Origin: CAYNNP01 sp964398215
Lineage (GTDB): Bacteria > Planctomycetota > Planctomycetia > Pirellulales > Pirellulaceae
Length of the DNA stretch: 15,175 nt
Assembly (NCBI GenBank): GCA_964398215.1
Contig: CAYNNP010000160.1
Span: 1 to 15,175, forward strand
Direction: 5' to 3'
Position numbers and translations under genes: made by a program. The notes below the pieces were generated by a model. That model ran no database searches, was not told the origin of the DNA, and saw nothing but the letters and a program-made list of their open reading frames with translations. The stretch's first letter is position 1. Each line of letters begins with the position of its first letter. Shown here piece by piece: positions 1 to 6,651 of the stretch.

Positions 1-111
1 ATTGGCAGGTCTCGGCTGGGACAGCCGAGCTACTATGTTGCCTACCTTGAAAAAGTGATTCACCCTGGCAGCCCATCCAAGTCCCTTGCCATTGTTGCCA
101 AAACTGTTTAA
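1..111 (+). CDS. 3' end of a possible upstream reading frame (partial, doubtful)
   Basis: Frame 1 is open from the first base to a TAA at 109-111, giving 36 codons that end in ...SLAIVAKTV. The frame is cut by the window edge, so neither its start nor its family can be judged. The first part runs through a GC-rich hairpin (11-29), and such repeat-derived stretches often yield spurious reading frames in planctomycete genomes. The stop lies 14 bases before the tRNA-Sec gene. I see no resemblance to the C-termini of SelA or SelB, the selenocysteine genes one might expect next to selC. It may be a real gene end or simply a chance open frame. Confidence 0.25.
   Translation: MGRSRLGQPSYYVAYLEKVIHPGSPSKSLAIVAKTV
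11..29. repeat. Perfect 7-bp hairpin, probable dispersed palindrome
   Basis: CTCGGCT (11-17) pairs perfectly with AGCCGAG (23-29) around the loop GGGAC. There is no following T-run, so it is not a standard rho-independent terminator. The same kind of short GC-rich palindrome is, from memory, common between genes in Pirellulaceae genomes, but I cannot verify the copy number here. Confidence 0.45.
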
Positions 112-125
112 CGTGGACAACAAGA

Positions 126-219
126 GGAAGCGTTTGCTGATCTGGTGATCGCCCCGGTTTTCAAAACCGGTGAAACGTTGGAAACAGCGTTTGGTGGGTT
201 CGATTCCCATCCGCTTCCG
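126..219 (+). tRNA. selC: Selenocysteine tRNA, anticodon TCA
   Basis: This 94-nt gene folds as a tRNA-Sec, which is charged with serine, converted to selenocysteine by SelA using selenophosphate from SelD, and delivered by SelB to in-frame UGA codons. The acceptor stem is GGAAGCG (126-132) with CGCTTCC (212-218), and G219 is the discriminator base. The D arm is GATC/GATC with a four-base TGGT loop, the short loop typical of tRNA-Sec. The anticodon stem CCGGT/ACCGG encloses TTTCAAA, placing TCA at 161-163. The long variable arm has seven pairs (173-179 with 186-192) around GGAAAC. The T stem is 194-198/206-210 with loop TTCGATT. Two oddities: the eighth acceptor pair expected in bacterial tRNA-Sec would be T133-C211, a mismatch, and CCA is not encoded. 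tRNA-Ser also has a long arm, but the TCA anticodon and tiny D loop favour Sec. Confidence 0.93.
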
Positions 220-441
220 TGCCGGTGGGAGCAGATGATTCTCCAAACCATGGCTCTATTTTCTGGCCTTTGGCACCTCTCTAGCACGGTTCTCGGAGCT
301 GTGAGTTCTTGGCTCGGTTGACTTGAAACCGCATTTCCTTGTTTGCCAAAAGCGCTTTCATGCTGTATCTTCCGTTGCTTGTTAAATACGTCTGAAACGA
401 ACACGTTTACAGTTTTCTCGCTGCTGAATTTTGGAAGAAAA

Positions 442-1347
442 ATGGGCTCACGGAAAGGTTCTGACTTTGCAGGTTTGTCTGTCGCCATCGTAACTCCGTT
501 CAAAGACGGCGAAGTCGACTATACGAAGCTGCGCGAACAGATTGAGTTTCAAATCGAAGCGGGGACGAACTGTATCGTTCCGGTAGGCACAACCGGTGAA
601 TCCCCTACGCTTTCGCACGAAGAACATGACCGCGTGATCACGGAAGTGATCCAGTGCGTCGCAGGCCGTGCCAAAGTGATGGCGGGCACGGGCAGCAATA
701 GTACTCAGGAAGCTTTGAGGCTGACCAAGCGGGCCGCCTCCGAAGGTGCTGATGCGACATTACAAGTCGCGCCGTACTATAACAAGCCAACACAAGAAGG
801 TTTCTATCAGCATTTCAAGGCGGTTGCCGAAGCGGTTGAGATTCCAGTTTGTGTTTACAACATTCCCGGTCGATGCGGCAAAGAAATTGATGCCGAGACG
901 ATCTTTCGGCTCGCCGAAGTTCCTGGAATTGCAATGGTCAAGGAAGCGACTGGTAAACTGGATCAGTGTTCTGCGATCGTTGGCAACACGGACTTAACTG
1001 TCTTGAGCGGCGACGACTCGTTGACGCTACCGATGATGAGTGTCGGTGCCGAGGGTGTTGTTTCGGTGGTTGGGAATCTAGTGCCAAGTGATATGTTGGC
1101 GCTGGTAAAGGCCGCGAGCGCGGGTGATTACGACGCCGCGCAAAAACAGCATCACAAGTTATTTGCACTTTGCCAGAACATGCTAGGTTTGGCGACCAAT
1201 CCAATTCCAATCAAAGCAGCGATGCAAATGGTTGGTCGGGACACTGGCCAGTTGCGGTTGCCAATGACACCGCTAACAGAAGACGCAGAAATCATCCTCC
1301 GCAAAACGCTTGAAGAGTACGGCATCCAAAGCGCCGCCACGGTTTAG
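442..1347 (+). CDS. dapA: 4-hydroxy-tetrahydrodipicolinate synthase (DapA)
   Basis: This cytoplasmic TIM-barrel aldolase condenses pyruvate with aspartate semialdehyde, the first committed step toward diaminopimelate and lysine. The 301-residue length fits the family (E. coli enzyme 292). Visible signatures are GTTGES at 49-54, PYYNKPTQEGFYQHF from 111 (active-site tyrosine), IPGRCG at 141-146 with the substrate-binding arginine R144, and VKEATG at 166-171, where K167 is the Schiff-base lysine. The open frame extends upstream to 343, but the added residues are not DapA-like. ATG 442 has GGAAG at 433-437 just before it and puts the barrel at the expected distance from the N-terminus. The gene follows selC by 222 bases, with no clear shared function. 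Related pyruvate-dependent lyases share the Schiff-base lysine, but the motif set is that of DapA. Confidence 0.95.
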   Translation: MGSRKGSDFAGLSVAIVTPFKDGEVDYTKLREQIEFQIEAGTNCIVPVGTTGESPTLSHEEHDRVITEVIQCVAGRAKVMAGTGSNSTQEALRLTKRAASEGADATLQVAPYYNKPTQEGFYQHFKAVAEAVEIPVCVYNIPGRCGKEIDAETIFRLAEVPGIAMVKEATGKLDQCSAIVGNTDLTVLSGDDSLTLPMMSVGAEGVVSVVGNLVPSDMLALVKAASAGDYDAAQKQHHKLFALCQNMLGLATNPIPIKAAMQMVGRDTGQLRLPMTPLTEDAEIILRKTLEEYGIQSAATV

Positions 1348-1509
1348 CCGAGCAGCAAATAAGATCACCGGTAGCGGCTTGTGTTCGTACGCGAGCTTTA
1401 CTTGGCCTTTCGATCATAGCCAATTGCCATCTGCCTTCACCTGAAGTGTCCGACTGTATCGCCGGAACTCTTGGCGAGTCCCGCTACGAAAGCCTTCAGA
1501 CGCGGTCGA

Positions 1510-2049
1510 TCAATCTAAAATTGGAATCTGATAGCTGATCGCTCCGATGGTTGCACCTGGAGCGACGTCCTTGTAGTTCTCGTGACATAAAGTGCACTTC
1601 TTCATCACGACGGGGACTTGTGTGACTGCGTGCAAGTATCGCTTGCCGTCTTTTTCAACCACCGAGTCGAAATAGTTGTCTTTTGTGTTCAACTTGCCAA
1701 TCATCTTTTTTTCCAACTCTGATTTCGGCACGTTGTCAGCGTCGTAAGGATCGCCTGTCGCATCAACTAGTCTTGCGTTGTGCCAGCCAGCTTCATGCAT
1801 CGTTGCCCACAAGGCTTGTGCCGCTGTAACCGCAGGCGTACTTGATTCATCTTCGACATAAACCTTGGTGATCAGAACCACCGCGTTCTTGTACAAATCA
1901 TCCAGCATTTTTACTGTATGTCGCGCGTGCTTGAGCGGCACATCGACCTTGGTTGCGGGTTTCGTTTCCGGCTCAGGCCGCTGGGCTGTGGTCACAGAAT
2001 ACACCCCCAACGCGGCGACGATCGATAACAAAATAAGCTTCGTTTTCAT
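1510..2049 (-). CDS. Secreted c-type haem protein, Tll0287-like (DUF3365) domain
   Basis: The 179-residue product begins with a hydrophobic signal peptide (about residues 1-22, ending near TTAQ), so it should act in the periplasm or on the outer face of the membrane. Near the C-terminus is one CxxCH motif, CTLCH at 152-156, the covalent haem c attachment site. The body between (about 40-175), with its conserved-looking stretch around DNYFDSV and the C-terminal GAISYQIP, matches my recollection of the Tll0287-like haem domain, a small PAS-like fold found alone or as the sensor part of kinases. A good ribosome-binding site, GAGGA at 2056-2060, lies six bases before the ATG. The gene diverges from an Rrf2 regulator with 137 bases between their starts. 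It may sense redox state or a diatomic gas or carry electrons; the sequence does not say which. Confidence 0.8.
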   Translation of the reverse strand: MKTKLILLSIVAALGVYSVTTAQRPEPETKPATKVDVPLKHARHTVKMLDDLYKNAVVLITKVYVEDESSTPAVTAAQALWATMHEAGWHNARLVDATGDPYDADNVPKSELEKKMIGKLNTKDNYFDSVVEKDGKRYLHAVTQVPVVMKKCTLCHENYKDVAPGATIGAISYQIPILD

Positions 2050-2186
2050 GGTTTATCCTCACGGGAATGGAATCGGACGTGTGTATCCAATTAAACCCGC
2101 AAGCGGCTGGAATGTCAATATCCAACTAGATCTGTGAATTTCGGTACAGTAAGAGCCTGCTCAAACAACTGAACCCAAGAAAAACG

Positions 2187-2612
2187 ATGCTTTCTCAAAC
2201 CGTCGAATACGCTTTGCGAGCGGTTGTGTACCTTGCCAAGCGAACTGGCGTACCATCGCGAACGAGTGACATCGCCTTGCAAACCAAGGTCCCGCAGGCC
2301 TATTTGTCAAAAGTGCTGCAGTCGCTTCGCAAAAAGGGGATCGTGGAGAGTCATCGTGGCGGCGGCGGCGGAGTTTCGCTATCCGCGGATCCCGAAGAAT
2401 TGACGGTTTGGGATGTGGTTCAAGCCGTTGATCCAATGTGCAGAATCACGACCTGCCCACTGGGCCTGAAAGAACATGGGGAAAACCTGTGTCCACTGCA
2501 CAAGCGGATGGATGCGGCCATCGGAGTCGTGGAAGAAGCGTTTCGTGAATCGACTGTGGCGGAGATTTTGGCTGACCCCAACAAAAGCATTCCGCTTAAT
2601 GATAAACTGTAG
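2187..2612 (+). CDS. Rrf2-family transcriptional regulator with three conserved-type cysteines
   Basis: The 141-residue protein opens with MLSQTVEYALRAVVYLAK, the typical Rrf2 first helix, followed by a winged helix-turn-helix (about 25-65) whose recognition segment is VPQAYLSKVLQSL and whose wing carries the glycine run HRGGGGGV. The dimer-helix region holds cysteines at 85, 90 and 102 (C-x4-C-x11-C). Rrf2 proteins such as IscR, NsrR and RirA use three cysteines here to bind an Fe-S cluster that senses iron, redox state or nitric oxide, but their spacing is usually about C-x5-C-x5-C, so the ligand here cannot be assigned to a named subtype. It is likely a cytoplasmic DNA-binding dimer. It faces the divergent haem-protein gene and probably regulates that promoter region and itself. 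The 39-base gap to the next gene suggests co-transcription with it. Confidence 0.88.
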   Translation: MLSQTVEYALRAVVYLAKRTGVPSRTSDIALQTKVPQAYLSKVLQSLRKKGIVESHRGGGGGVSLSADPEELTVWDVVQAVDPMCRITTCPLGLKEHGENLCPLHKRMDAAIGVVEEAFRESTVAEILADPNKSIPLNDKL

Positions 2613-2651
2613 TCGTTGTTTTCATCTTGGGCACAAATTCCTGGATCATGA

Positions 2652-3125
2652 ATGTCGGAAAGCGAACAAGAATCGGACGAGTCCCCAGAAGATAAATCCT
2701 TGGAGGGCGAAAGTGTCGCTGATGGCGAGGTCATAGAGTCGCCGGAGACTGCAGAGACCATAGAGATTACGGAGTCGGCATCCACCGAAGCCGACGAAGA
2801 TATCCGTGTGGGTTCACCGTTTGCCGTGGATCCGGAACCGCTTCCCGCCCACGTGCTTCGGAATCGAGTTCACCAAGCCCAAGATTTCTACGATGTGGGG
2901 CCGCTAAAGTACACAGCGCTCGGTGCCGTCGGTGCCGCGATCGTGGTTTTATTTTTCGGCGGCATCGCTGCTTGGCAATTCCCTGTTGGAGGCACGTTCA
3001 TTGCCGGCTTAGGGATTTTCCTTTCTCTGTTCGGTCTGTATTCGCACCGACGCTTTCCAGCATTCGCGTGCTTGGCGCTTCACATGGTGCTGTTCGTAGC
3101 ATGCTATGGCTTGGCGGTACAGTAA
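2652..3125 (+). CDS. Small membrane protein with acidic N-terminal tail, unknown function
   Basis: I do not recognise this 157-residue protein. The first 55 residues are very rich in Glu, Asp and Ser with few hydrophobic residues, so they are probably disordered. A short amphipathic stretch (about 65-85, PAHVLRNRVHQAQDFYDVGP) leads into three likely membrane segments: about 87-109, 112-130 and 137-156. Such a layout, an acidic tail plus a compact hydrophobic domain, is common among planctomycete proteins of unknown role. It starts 39 bases after the Rrf2 gene on the same strand and may share its transcript. The Shine-Dalgarno signal is weak (GGA about ten bases upstream). Its stop is 46 bases from the stop of the convergent gene, with no obvious terminator between them. 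Confidence 0.75.
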   Translation: MSESEQESDESPEDKSLEGESVADGEVIESPETAETIEITESASTEADEDIRVGSPFAVDPEPLPAHVLRNRVHQAQDFYDVGPLKYTALGAVGAAIVVLFFGGIAAWQFPVGGTFIAGLGIFLSLFGLYSHRRFPAFACLALHMVLFVACYGLAVQ

Positions 3126-3171
3126 GTGTTGATTTTGTTGCAGGTCGGTGAGTGTCCCGCGGCCTGACCAG

Positions 3172-4044
3172 CTATTTCTTGGCCAGCTTGCGTCTGAAGT
3201 CGCGTGCGGTGTTCTGGATCAACAAAGGCATTTTGCTTCGCAGCGCCGTACTGCTGCTGAACCAATCCGTTGGCTCGTGGATCACCATCTGCGATTCAAC
3301 CAAGACGGCACCGTCAACTTCTGGCAACTTGGAAACGTGCATGTACCCGCCAGCGCCTTGATAGGGCTTCGGATCACTCTGGACTTTCTTGCCAAGCCGG
3401 TCTCGTTTGATCGATGACCAAGTATTCGCAAACTCTTTGGCGTTGGTGAACCGAGGGTCCATTTCCCAGGTAACCAGTACCGAATCATCGGAAATCACTT
3501 GCTCAGTGCGAATCGTGCCGCGGATGATAACGCGATTCATGAGTGGTGATTGGACAAAACCGTATGAGTTGTTTTTGGCCGGAGTGATGCCGAACTCCTT
3601 GAGTTTTTCGACGCTAATCTCATCCATTTTGTAAAGGTCGGCGTCCTCGGGTTTCTCTTCTTCCGACGCCATGCTTTTCATCAGATCCTTGTCCTTCAGG
3701 GTCTCCAGTGTTGCATGGACAACAAATGCAAAGTGGATTTGGTGTCCAATTCTTTCACCGCTGGGCGACTGGATGTATTTCAAGTTGATGGTGACAGGAG
3801 CATTCGTACTTTTTCTGGCGAACTGCGTCCAACCGCGTCCACGTGTCAGTTTTTCCAGGTTCGCCTTACGAGTTTCGGCGTCCATTTTTAGATCAACACT
3901 GGGCGCTGGCAGAACGTGGGTCACATCTTCGGTCAACTGAATGCCCTTCGTGGTCATTCGCTGCATGACAGAAGGCTGATCAGCAGATATGACTCCACCA
4001 AAGGAGAGCAAGATCACGATAGCAATGAAGTGATGGGTTCGCAT
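3172..4044 (-). CDS. Secreted protein of unknown function, possibly START/SRPBCC-like
   Basis: The 290-residue product has a signal peptide (about 1-21, IAIVILLSFGGVISA then DQ), with no further membrane segment and no lipobox cysteine, so it should be released to the periplasm. The mature part shows alternating beta-rich stretches (VTINLKYIQ, HQIHFAFVVHATL, RVIIRGTIRTEQVI, SVLVTWEMD) and ends with a long basic helix (LRSKMPLLIQNTARDFRRKLAKK region). A beta sheet closed by a C-terminal helix, together with YMHVSKLPEVDGAVLVESQM followed by WF, recalls START/SRPBCC lipid-binding folds, but that is a weak impression rather than a match. No catalytic motif is visible. The gene is transcribed alone toward 3172; upstream lies a 387-base repeat-bearing gap. 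Confidence 0.72.
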   Translation of the reverse strand: MRTHHFIAIVILLSFGGVISADQPSVMQRMTTKGIQLTEDVTHVLPAPSVDLKMDAETRKANLEKLTRGRGWTQFARKSTNAPVTINLKYIQSPSGERIGHQIHFAFVVHATLETLKDKDLMKSMASEEEKPEDADLYKMDEISVEKLKEFGITPAKNNSYGFVQSPLMNRVIIRGTIRTEQVISDDSVLVTWEMDPRFTNAKEFANTWSSIKRDRLGKKVQSDPKPYQGAGGYMHVSKLPEVDGAVLVESQMVIHEPTDWFSSSTALRSKMPLLIQNTARDFRRKLAKK

Positions 4045-4165
4045 CGGTCGAATTCCGTTTACGCGTTCTGAAAGAGTTGCGAATCATGTCCGGTTTTATT
4101 CTAACACAACATAAAAGCACCAGTGCTTGCTCAAGATAAAACTTTGGGTGTTCAGGTGTACCGGA

Positions 4166-4184
4166 AGCGTTCAACGGTTCATTG
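4166..4184 (+). repeat. Imperfect 19-bp direct repeat, copy 1
   Basis: The sequence AGCGTTCAACGGTTCATTG matches the stretch at 4295-4313 at 16 of 19 positions. The two copies flank the long palindrome at 4190-4264. They may be the ends of one dispersed element or just chance similarity. Confidence 0.45.
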
Positions 4185-4189
4185 ATACT

Positions 4190-4264
4190 GAGCCGACGGC
4201 GCTAGCCGCGGGCCTTGTGGTGATAGCGCAACCCTTCGAGGCCCGTGGCTAGCGCCAACGGCTC
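4190..4264. repeat. Long imperfect palindrome (26-base arms, 23-base loop)
   Basis: The left arm (4190-4215, starting GAGCCGACGGCGCTAGCC) and the right arm (4239-4264, ending GGCTAGCGCCAACGGCTC) pair at 23 of 26 positions around a 23-base centre (4216-4238). The three non-matching positions include a G-T wobble in RNA. No T-run follows on either side, so a simple intrinsic terminator is unlikely. It looks like a REP- or MITE-like dispersed repeat as seen in planctomycete genomes, or a processed RNA hairpin. Confidence 0.75.
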
Positions 4265-4294
4265 ACAAAAACATGCCCTGTAAATAGGTTAACC

Positions 4295-4313
4295 AGCGCT
4301 CAACGGTTTGTTG
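4295..4313 (+). repeat. Imperfect 19-bp direct repeat, copy 2
   Basis: AGCGCTCAACGGTTTGTTG matches the copy at 4166-4184 except at three positions. It begins 30 bases after the palindrome ends. Confidence 0.45.
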
Positions 4314-4412
4314 TTTAGTTAGCCACGCGCATTCGTTTAACCGGTAGCCGTAGGCGCACGCGAAGCCATTACTGACGTTTTTCTCAGGTCACATTGCCAG
4401 CGCTGTTCCCCT

Positions 4413-4444
4413 ACCAAAAAAGTAATTGGAGTTACTTTTTTGGT
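4413..4444 (-). terminator. 13-bp perfect inverted repeat overlapping the uvrB stop codon, probable terminator
   Basis: ACCAAAAAAGTAA (4413-4425) and TTACTTTTTTGGT (4432-4444) are perfect reverse complements separated by six bases. The right arm contains the uvrB stop codon (TAA on the - strand) and the preceding codons for Pro-Lys-Lys. On the transcript the 3' arm carries a run of six U. The stem is A/T-rich, unlike a classical GC-rich terminator, but its position exactly at the end of uvrB and its perfect symmetry argue for transcript ending or 3'-end protection. Read on the other strand it has the same A/U tracts, so it could work both ways. Confidence 0.6.
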
Positions 4445-6555
4445 CGTGGTACTTTCGCGCCTTTGATGCCTTTGCGACGTTTCCCGCCGCGGCGCTGGCG
4501 ACCACTTTGACTTTTGGGTTTATCATCAACGTCGCTTAGCGGTTTGCCCAAGTTGTCTTTCAAAACCAGGACCCGATCGCGCAGAGACGCGGCCCTTTCG
4601 AATTCCAGGTTCTCGGCAGCCGCCAACATTTCTTGTTCCAGCGATTCGACATATTCGATCGTTACGTACACGGCTTCTTGTTCAGCAACCGCAGCGGATA
4701 CATTTTTCTGTCGTTTGGCCGCTACGCTCTCGATACCTGCGCGAATACGTTTCTTGATCGTTTCCGGAGTGATACCGTGCTTGTCGTTATACCGCTCTTG
4801 AATTGCTCGGCGGCGTTCCGTTTCGTCGATCGCAAGTTTCATCGAATTGGTAACTTTGTCGGCATACAAAATCACTCTTGAGTTTGCGTTTCGGGCAGCC
4901 CGGCCAATCGTTTGAACCAAGCTTGTTTCGCTCCGCAAAAAACCTTCTTTATCGGCATCCAAAATCGCCACCAGGGATACTTCGGGCAGGTCCAGTCCTT
5001 CGCGTAAGAGGTTGACGCCGACCAAGCAATCAAAATGCCCTGCCCGTAGCTCTTGCAGTAAATCGACTCGTTCAAATGCATTGAGCTCACTGTGCAGCCA
5101 GCGACAGCGAACATTCTGTTCTTGAAAGTACGTGGAAAGATCTTCTGCGAGTCGTTTGGTGAGCGCGGTCACGAGGACTCGTTCATTTTTCGCTGCGCGC
5201 AGACGGATTTCTTCCAATAGATGTTTGACTTGGCCGCGTGCCGAAACCACATCGACAATCGGATCCAGTAGACCCGTCGGCCGAATGATCTGTTCGACCA
5301 CTTCGCCTTGTGTGCGTTCCAGTTCGTAGTCCGCAGGCGTCGCGCTGACGAAACAAATCTGCGACGTCCGCTCTTCCCATTCCTCGAATTTCAGCGGCCG
5401 ATTGTCCAGCGCGCTCGGGAGTCGAAAGCCGTGTTCCACCAAGGTCGTTTTTCGGCTTCGGTCACCCGCGTACATCGCTCGCACTTGCGGAACCGTGACA
5501 TGCGATTCGTCAACAAACGTAATGAAGTCGTCGGGAAAGAAATCGTACAGCGTGTCGGGAATCGCCCCGGGAGGCTTGCCACTGAGCGGACGGCTGTAGT
5601 TTTCAACGCCAGGACAATGCCCGACCTCGGCCAGCATTTCTAAATCAAAGCGTGTTCTTGCAGAGAGTCGCTGAGCCTCCAGCAACTTGCCGATTGTTTG
5701 AAAATGCTCCAGCTGTTCTTTCAGTTCCGCTTTGATTTCGCGGATCGCGCCTTGGATCCGATGCTCTGGCAATACGAAATGCTTTGCAGGATAAATGTAA
5801 ACATGGTCCAGCACATCGATCGTTTCGCCAGAGACTGGTTTGATGATGCTGATCTTTTCGATCTCATCGCCCCACATTTCGATTCGATACGCAAACTCTT
5901 CGTAGCTAGGCCAAAGTTCGATACTATCGCCGCGGACACGAAACTTTCCACGCTCAAACGCGGTGTCGTTTCTTTCATAAAGAACTTCGACCAATTTAAG
6001 TAGCAGGTGGTCGCGGCGGGTTACTTCGCCACAATGCAACCCGACGACCATCTGTTTGTAGTCACTGGGCGAACCAAGACCGTAGATACTGCTGACGGAT
6101 GCCACGATGACCACATCACGACGGCTGACTAGCGAGCTTGTACTGGCAAGTCGCAGACGATCGATTTCTTCGTTGATCGAAGCGTCTTTTTCGATATAGA
6201 CGTCGCGCTGAGGAATGTAGGCTTCTGGTTGATAGTAGTCGTAGTAGCTGACAAAGTAGTGGACGGCATTGGCAGGAAAGAACTCGCAGAACTCGCTGTA
6301 CAGCTGCGCTGCAAGCGTCTTGTTGTGGCTCAAGACCAGCGCGGGGCGACCTACATTGGCGATGACATTTGCCATCGTGAAAGTCTTGCCCGTGCCGGTT
6401 GCACCAAGCAGAACTTGTGCGCTCGCGCCGCTCTGAAAGCCTTTTGTTAACGCAGTGATCGCAGAGGGTTGATCCCCGGCAGGCTCAAACGGCCGCTTCA
6501 AGTCAAATTGGGCGTCTGGCGCTGAGTCAGGGATTTGATCTTTTGAGACAGACAT
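4432..6555 (-). CDS. uvrB: Excinuclease ABC subunit B (UvrB)
   Basis: UvrB is the damage-verifying helicase-like subunit of nucleotide excision repair; it is loaded on DNA by UvrA and recruits the UvrC nuclease. The 707-residue product shows Walker A GATGTGKT at 51-58, the damage-probing beta-hairpin region YYDYYQPEAYIP around 104-115, Walker B with DESH at 349-352, helicase motif VI QTIGRAAR at 548-555, and a C-terminal UVR domain (about 632-668) that contacts UvrC. It is longer than the E. coli protein (673), mainly through a lysine/arginine-rich tail after residue 670 that may add DNA contact. The ATG at 6553-6555 gives the usual distance to Walker A; no strong Shine-Dalgarno is visible. 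A helix-hairpin-helix protein gene lies 96 bases upstream on the same strand. The stop sits inside a 13-bp hairpin. No recognisable LexA box was seen. Confidence 0.98.
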   Translation of the reverse strand: MSVSKDQIPDSAPDAQFDLKRPFEPAGDQPSAITALTKGFQSGASAQVLLGATGTGKTFTMANVIANVGRPALVLSHNKTLAAQLYSEFCEFFPANAVHYFVSYYDYYQPEAYIPQRDVYIEKDASINEEIDRLRLASTSSLVSRRDVVIVASVSSIYGLGSPSDYKQMVVGLHCGEVTRRDHLLLKLVEVLYERNDTAFERGKFRVRGDSIELWPSYEEFAYRIEMWGDEIEKISIIKPVSGETIDVLDHVYIYPAKHFVLPEHRIQGAIREIKAELKEQLEHFQTIGKLLEAQRLSARTRFDLEMLAEVGHCPGVENYSRPLSGKPPGAIPDTLYDFFPDDFITFVDESHVTVPQVRAMYAGDRSRKTTLVEHGFRLPSALDNRPLKFEEWEERTSQICFVSATPADYELERTQGEVVEQIIRPTGLLDPIVDVVSARGQVKHLLEEIRLRAAKNERVLVTALTKRLAEDLSTYFQEQNVRCRWLHSELNAFERVDLLQELRAGHFDCLVGVNLLREGLDLPEVSLVAILDADKEGFLRSETSLVQTIGRAARNANSRVILYADKVTNSMKLAIDETERRRAIQERYNDKHGITPETIKKRIRAGIESVAAKRQKNVSAAVAEQEAVYVTIEYVESLEQEMLAAAENLEFERAASLRDRVLVLKDNLGKPLSDVDDKPKSQSGRQRRGGKRRKGIKGAKVPRPKK

Positions 6556-6651
6556 TTTCTACGAAAGGGCTTATCGATGAATCGAGTTCAGTCCTTGCAC
6601 CGTACAATACGCCGTCGCTGCCGGATAGGTGCTGCAGTTATTCCGCCCAAA

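Larger units (their letters stand above)
4045..4431. other. 387-base intergenic region rich in repeats, no gene
   Basis: No reading frame with a plausible start and family was found. The stretch contains a 75-base imperfect palindrome (4190-4264), a pair of 19-base imperfect direct repeats on either side of it (4166-4184 and 4295-4313), a GC-rich block (4321-4368) resembling intergenic repeats of planctomycetes, and at its right edge half of the hairpin that overlaps the uvrB stop codon. The promoter of the secreted-protein gene transcribed leftward should lie near 4045-4110, but I see no convincing -35/-10 pair there. Confidence 0.7.

Noticed and set aside
343..441. Longer dapA start at 343 adding 33 N-terminal residues.
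   Set aside because: The added residues are cysteine-rich and unlike DapA, and ATG 442 has its own ribosome-binding site.
108..503. 131-codon reading frame on the - strand across selC and the dapA start.
   Set aside because: It is antisense to the tRNA gene and to dapA and shows no domain.
1459..1477. TCGCC...GGCGA hairpin between dapA and the convergent haem-protein gene as a terminator.
   Set aside because: Only five pairs with a nine-base loop and no T-run follow.
2111..2126. TGGA...TCCA dyad between the haem protein and Rrf2 genes as an Rrf2 operator.
   Set aside because: Only four outer pairs match and the inner positions do not, so it is not distinguishable from chance.
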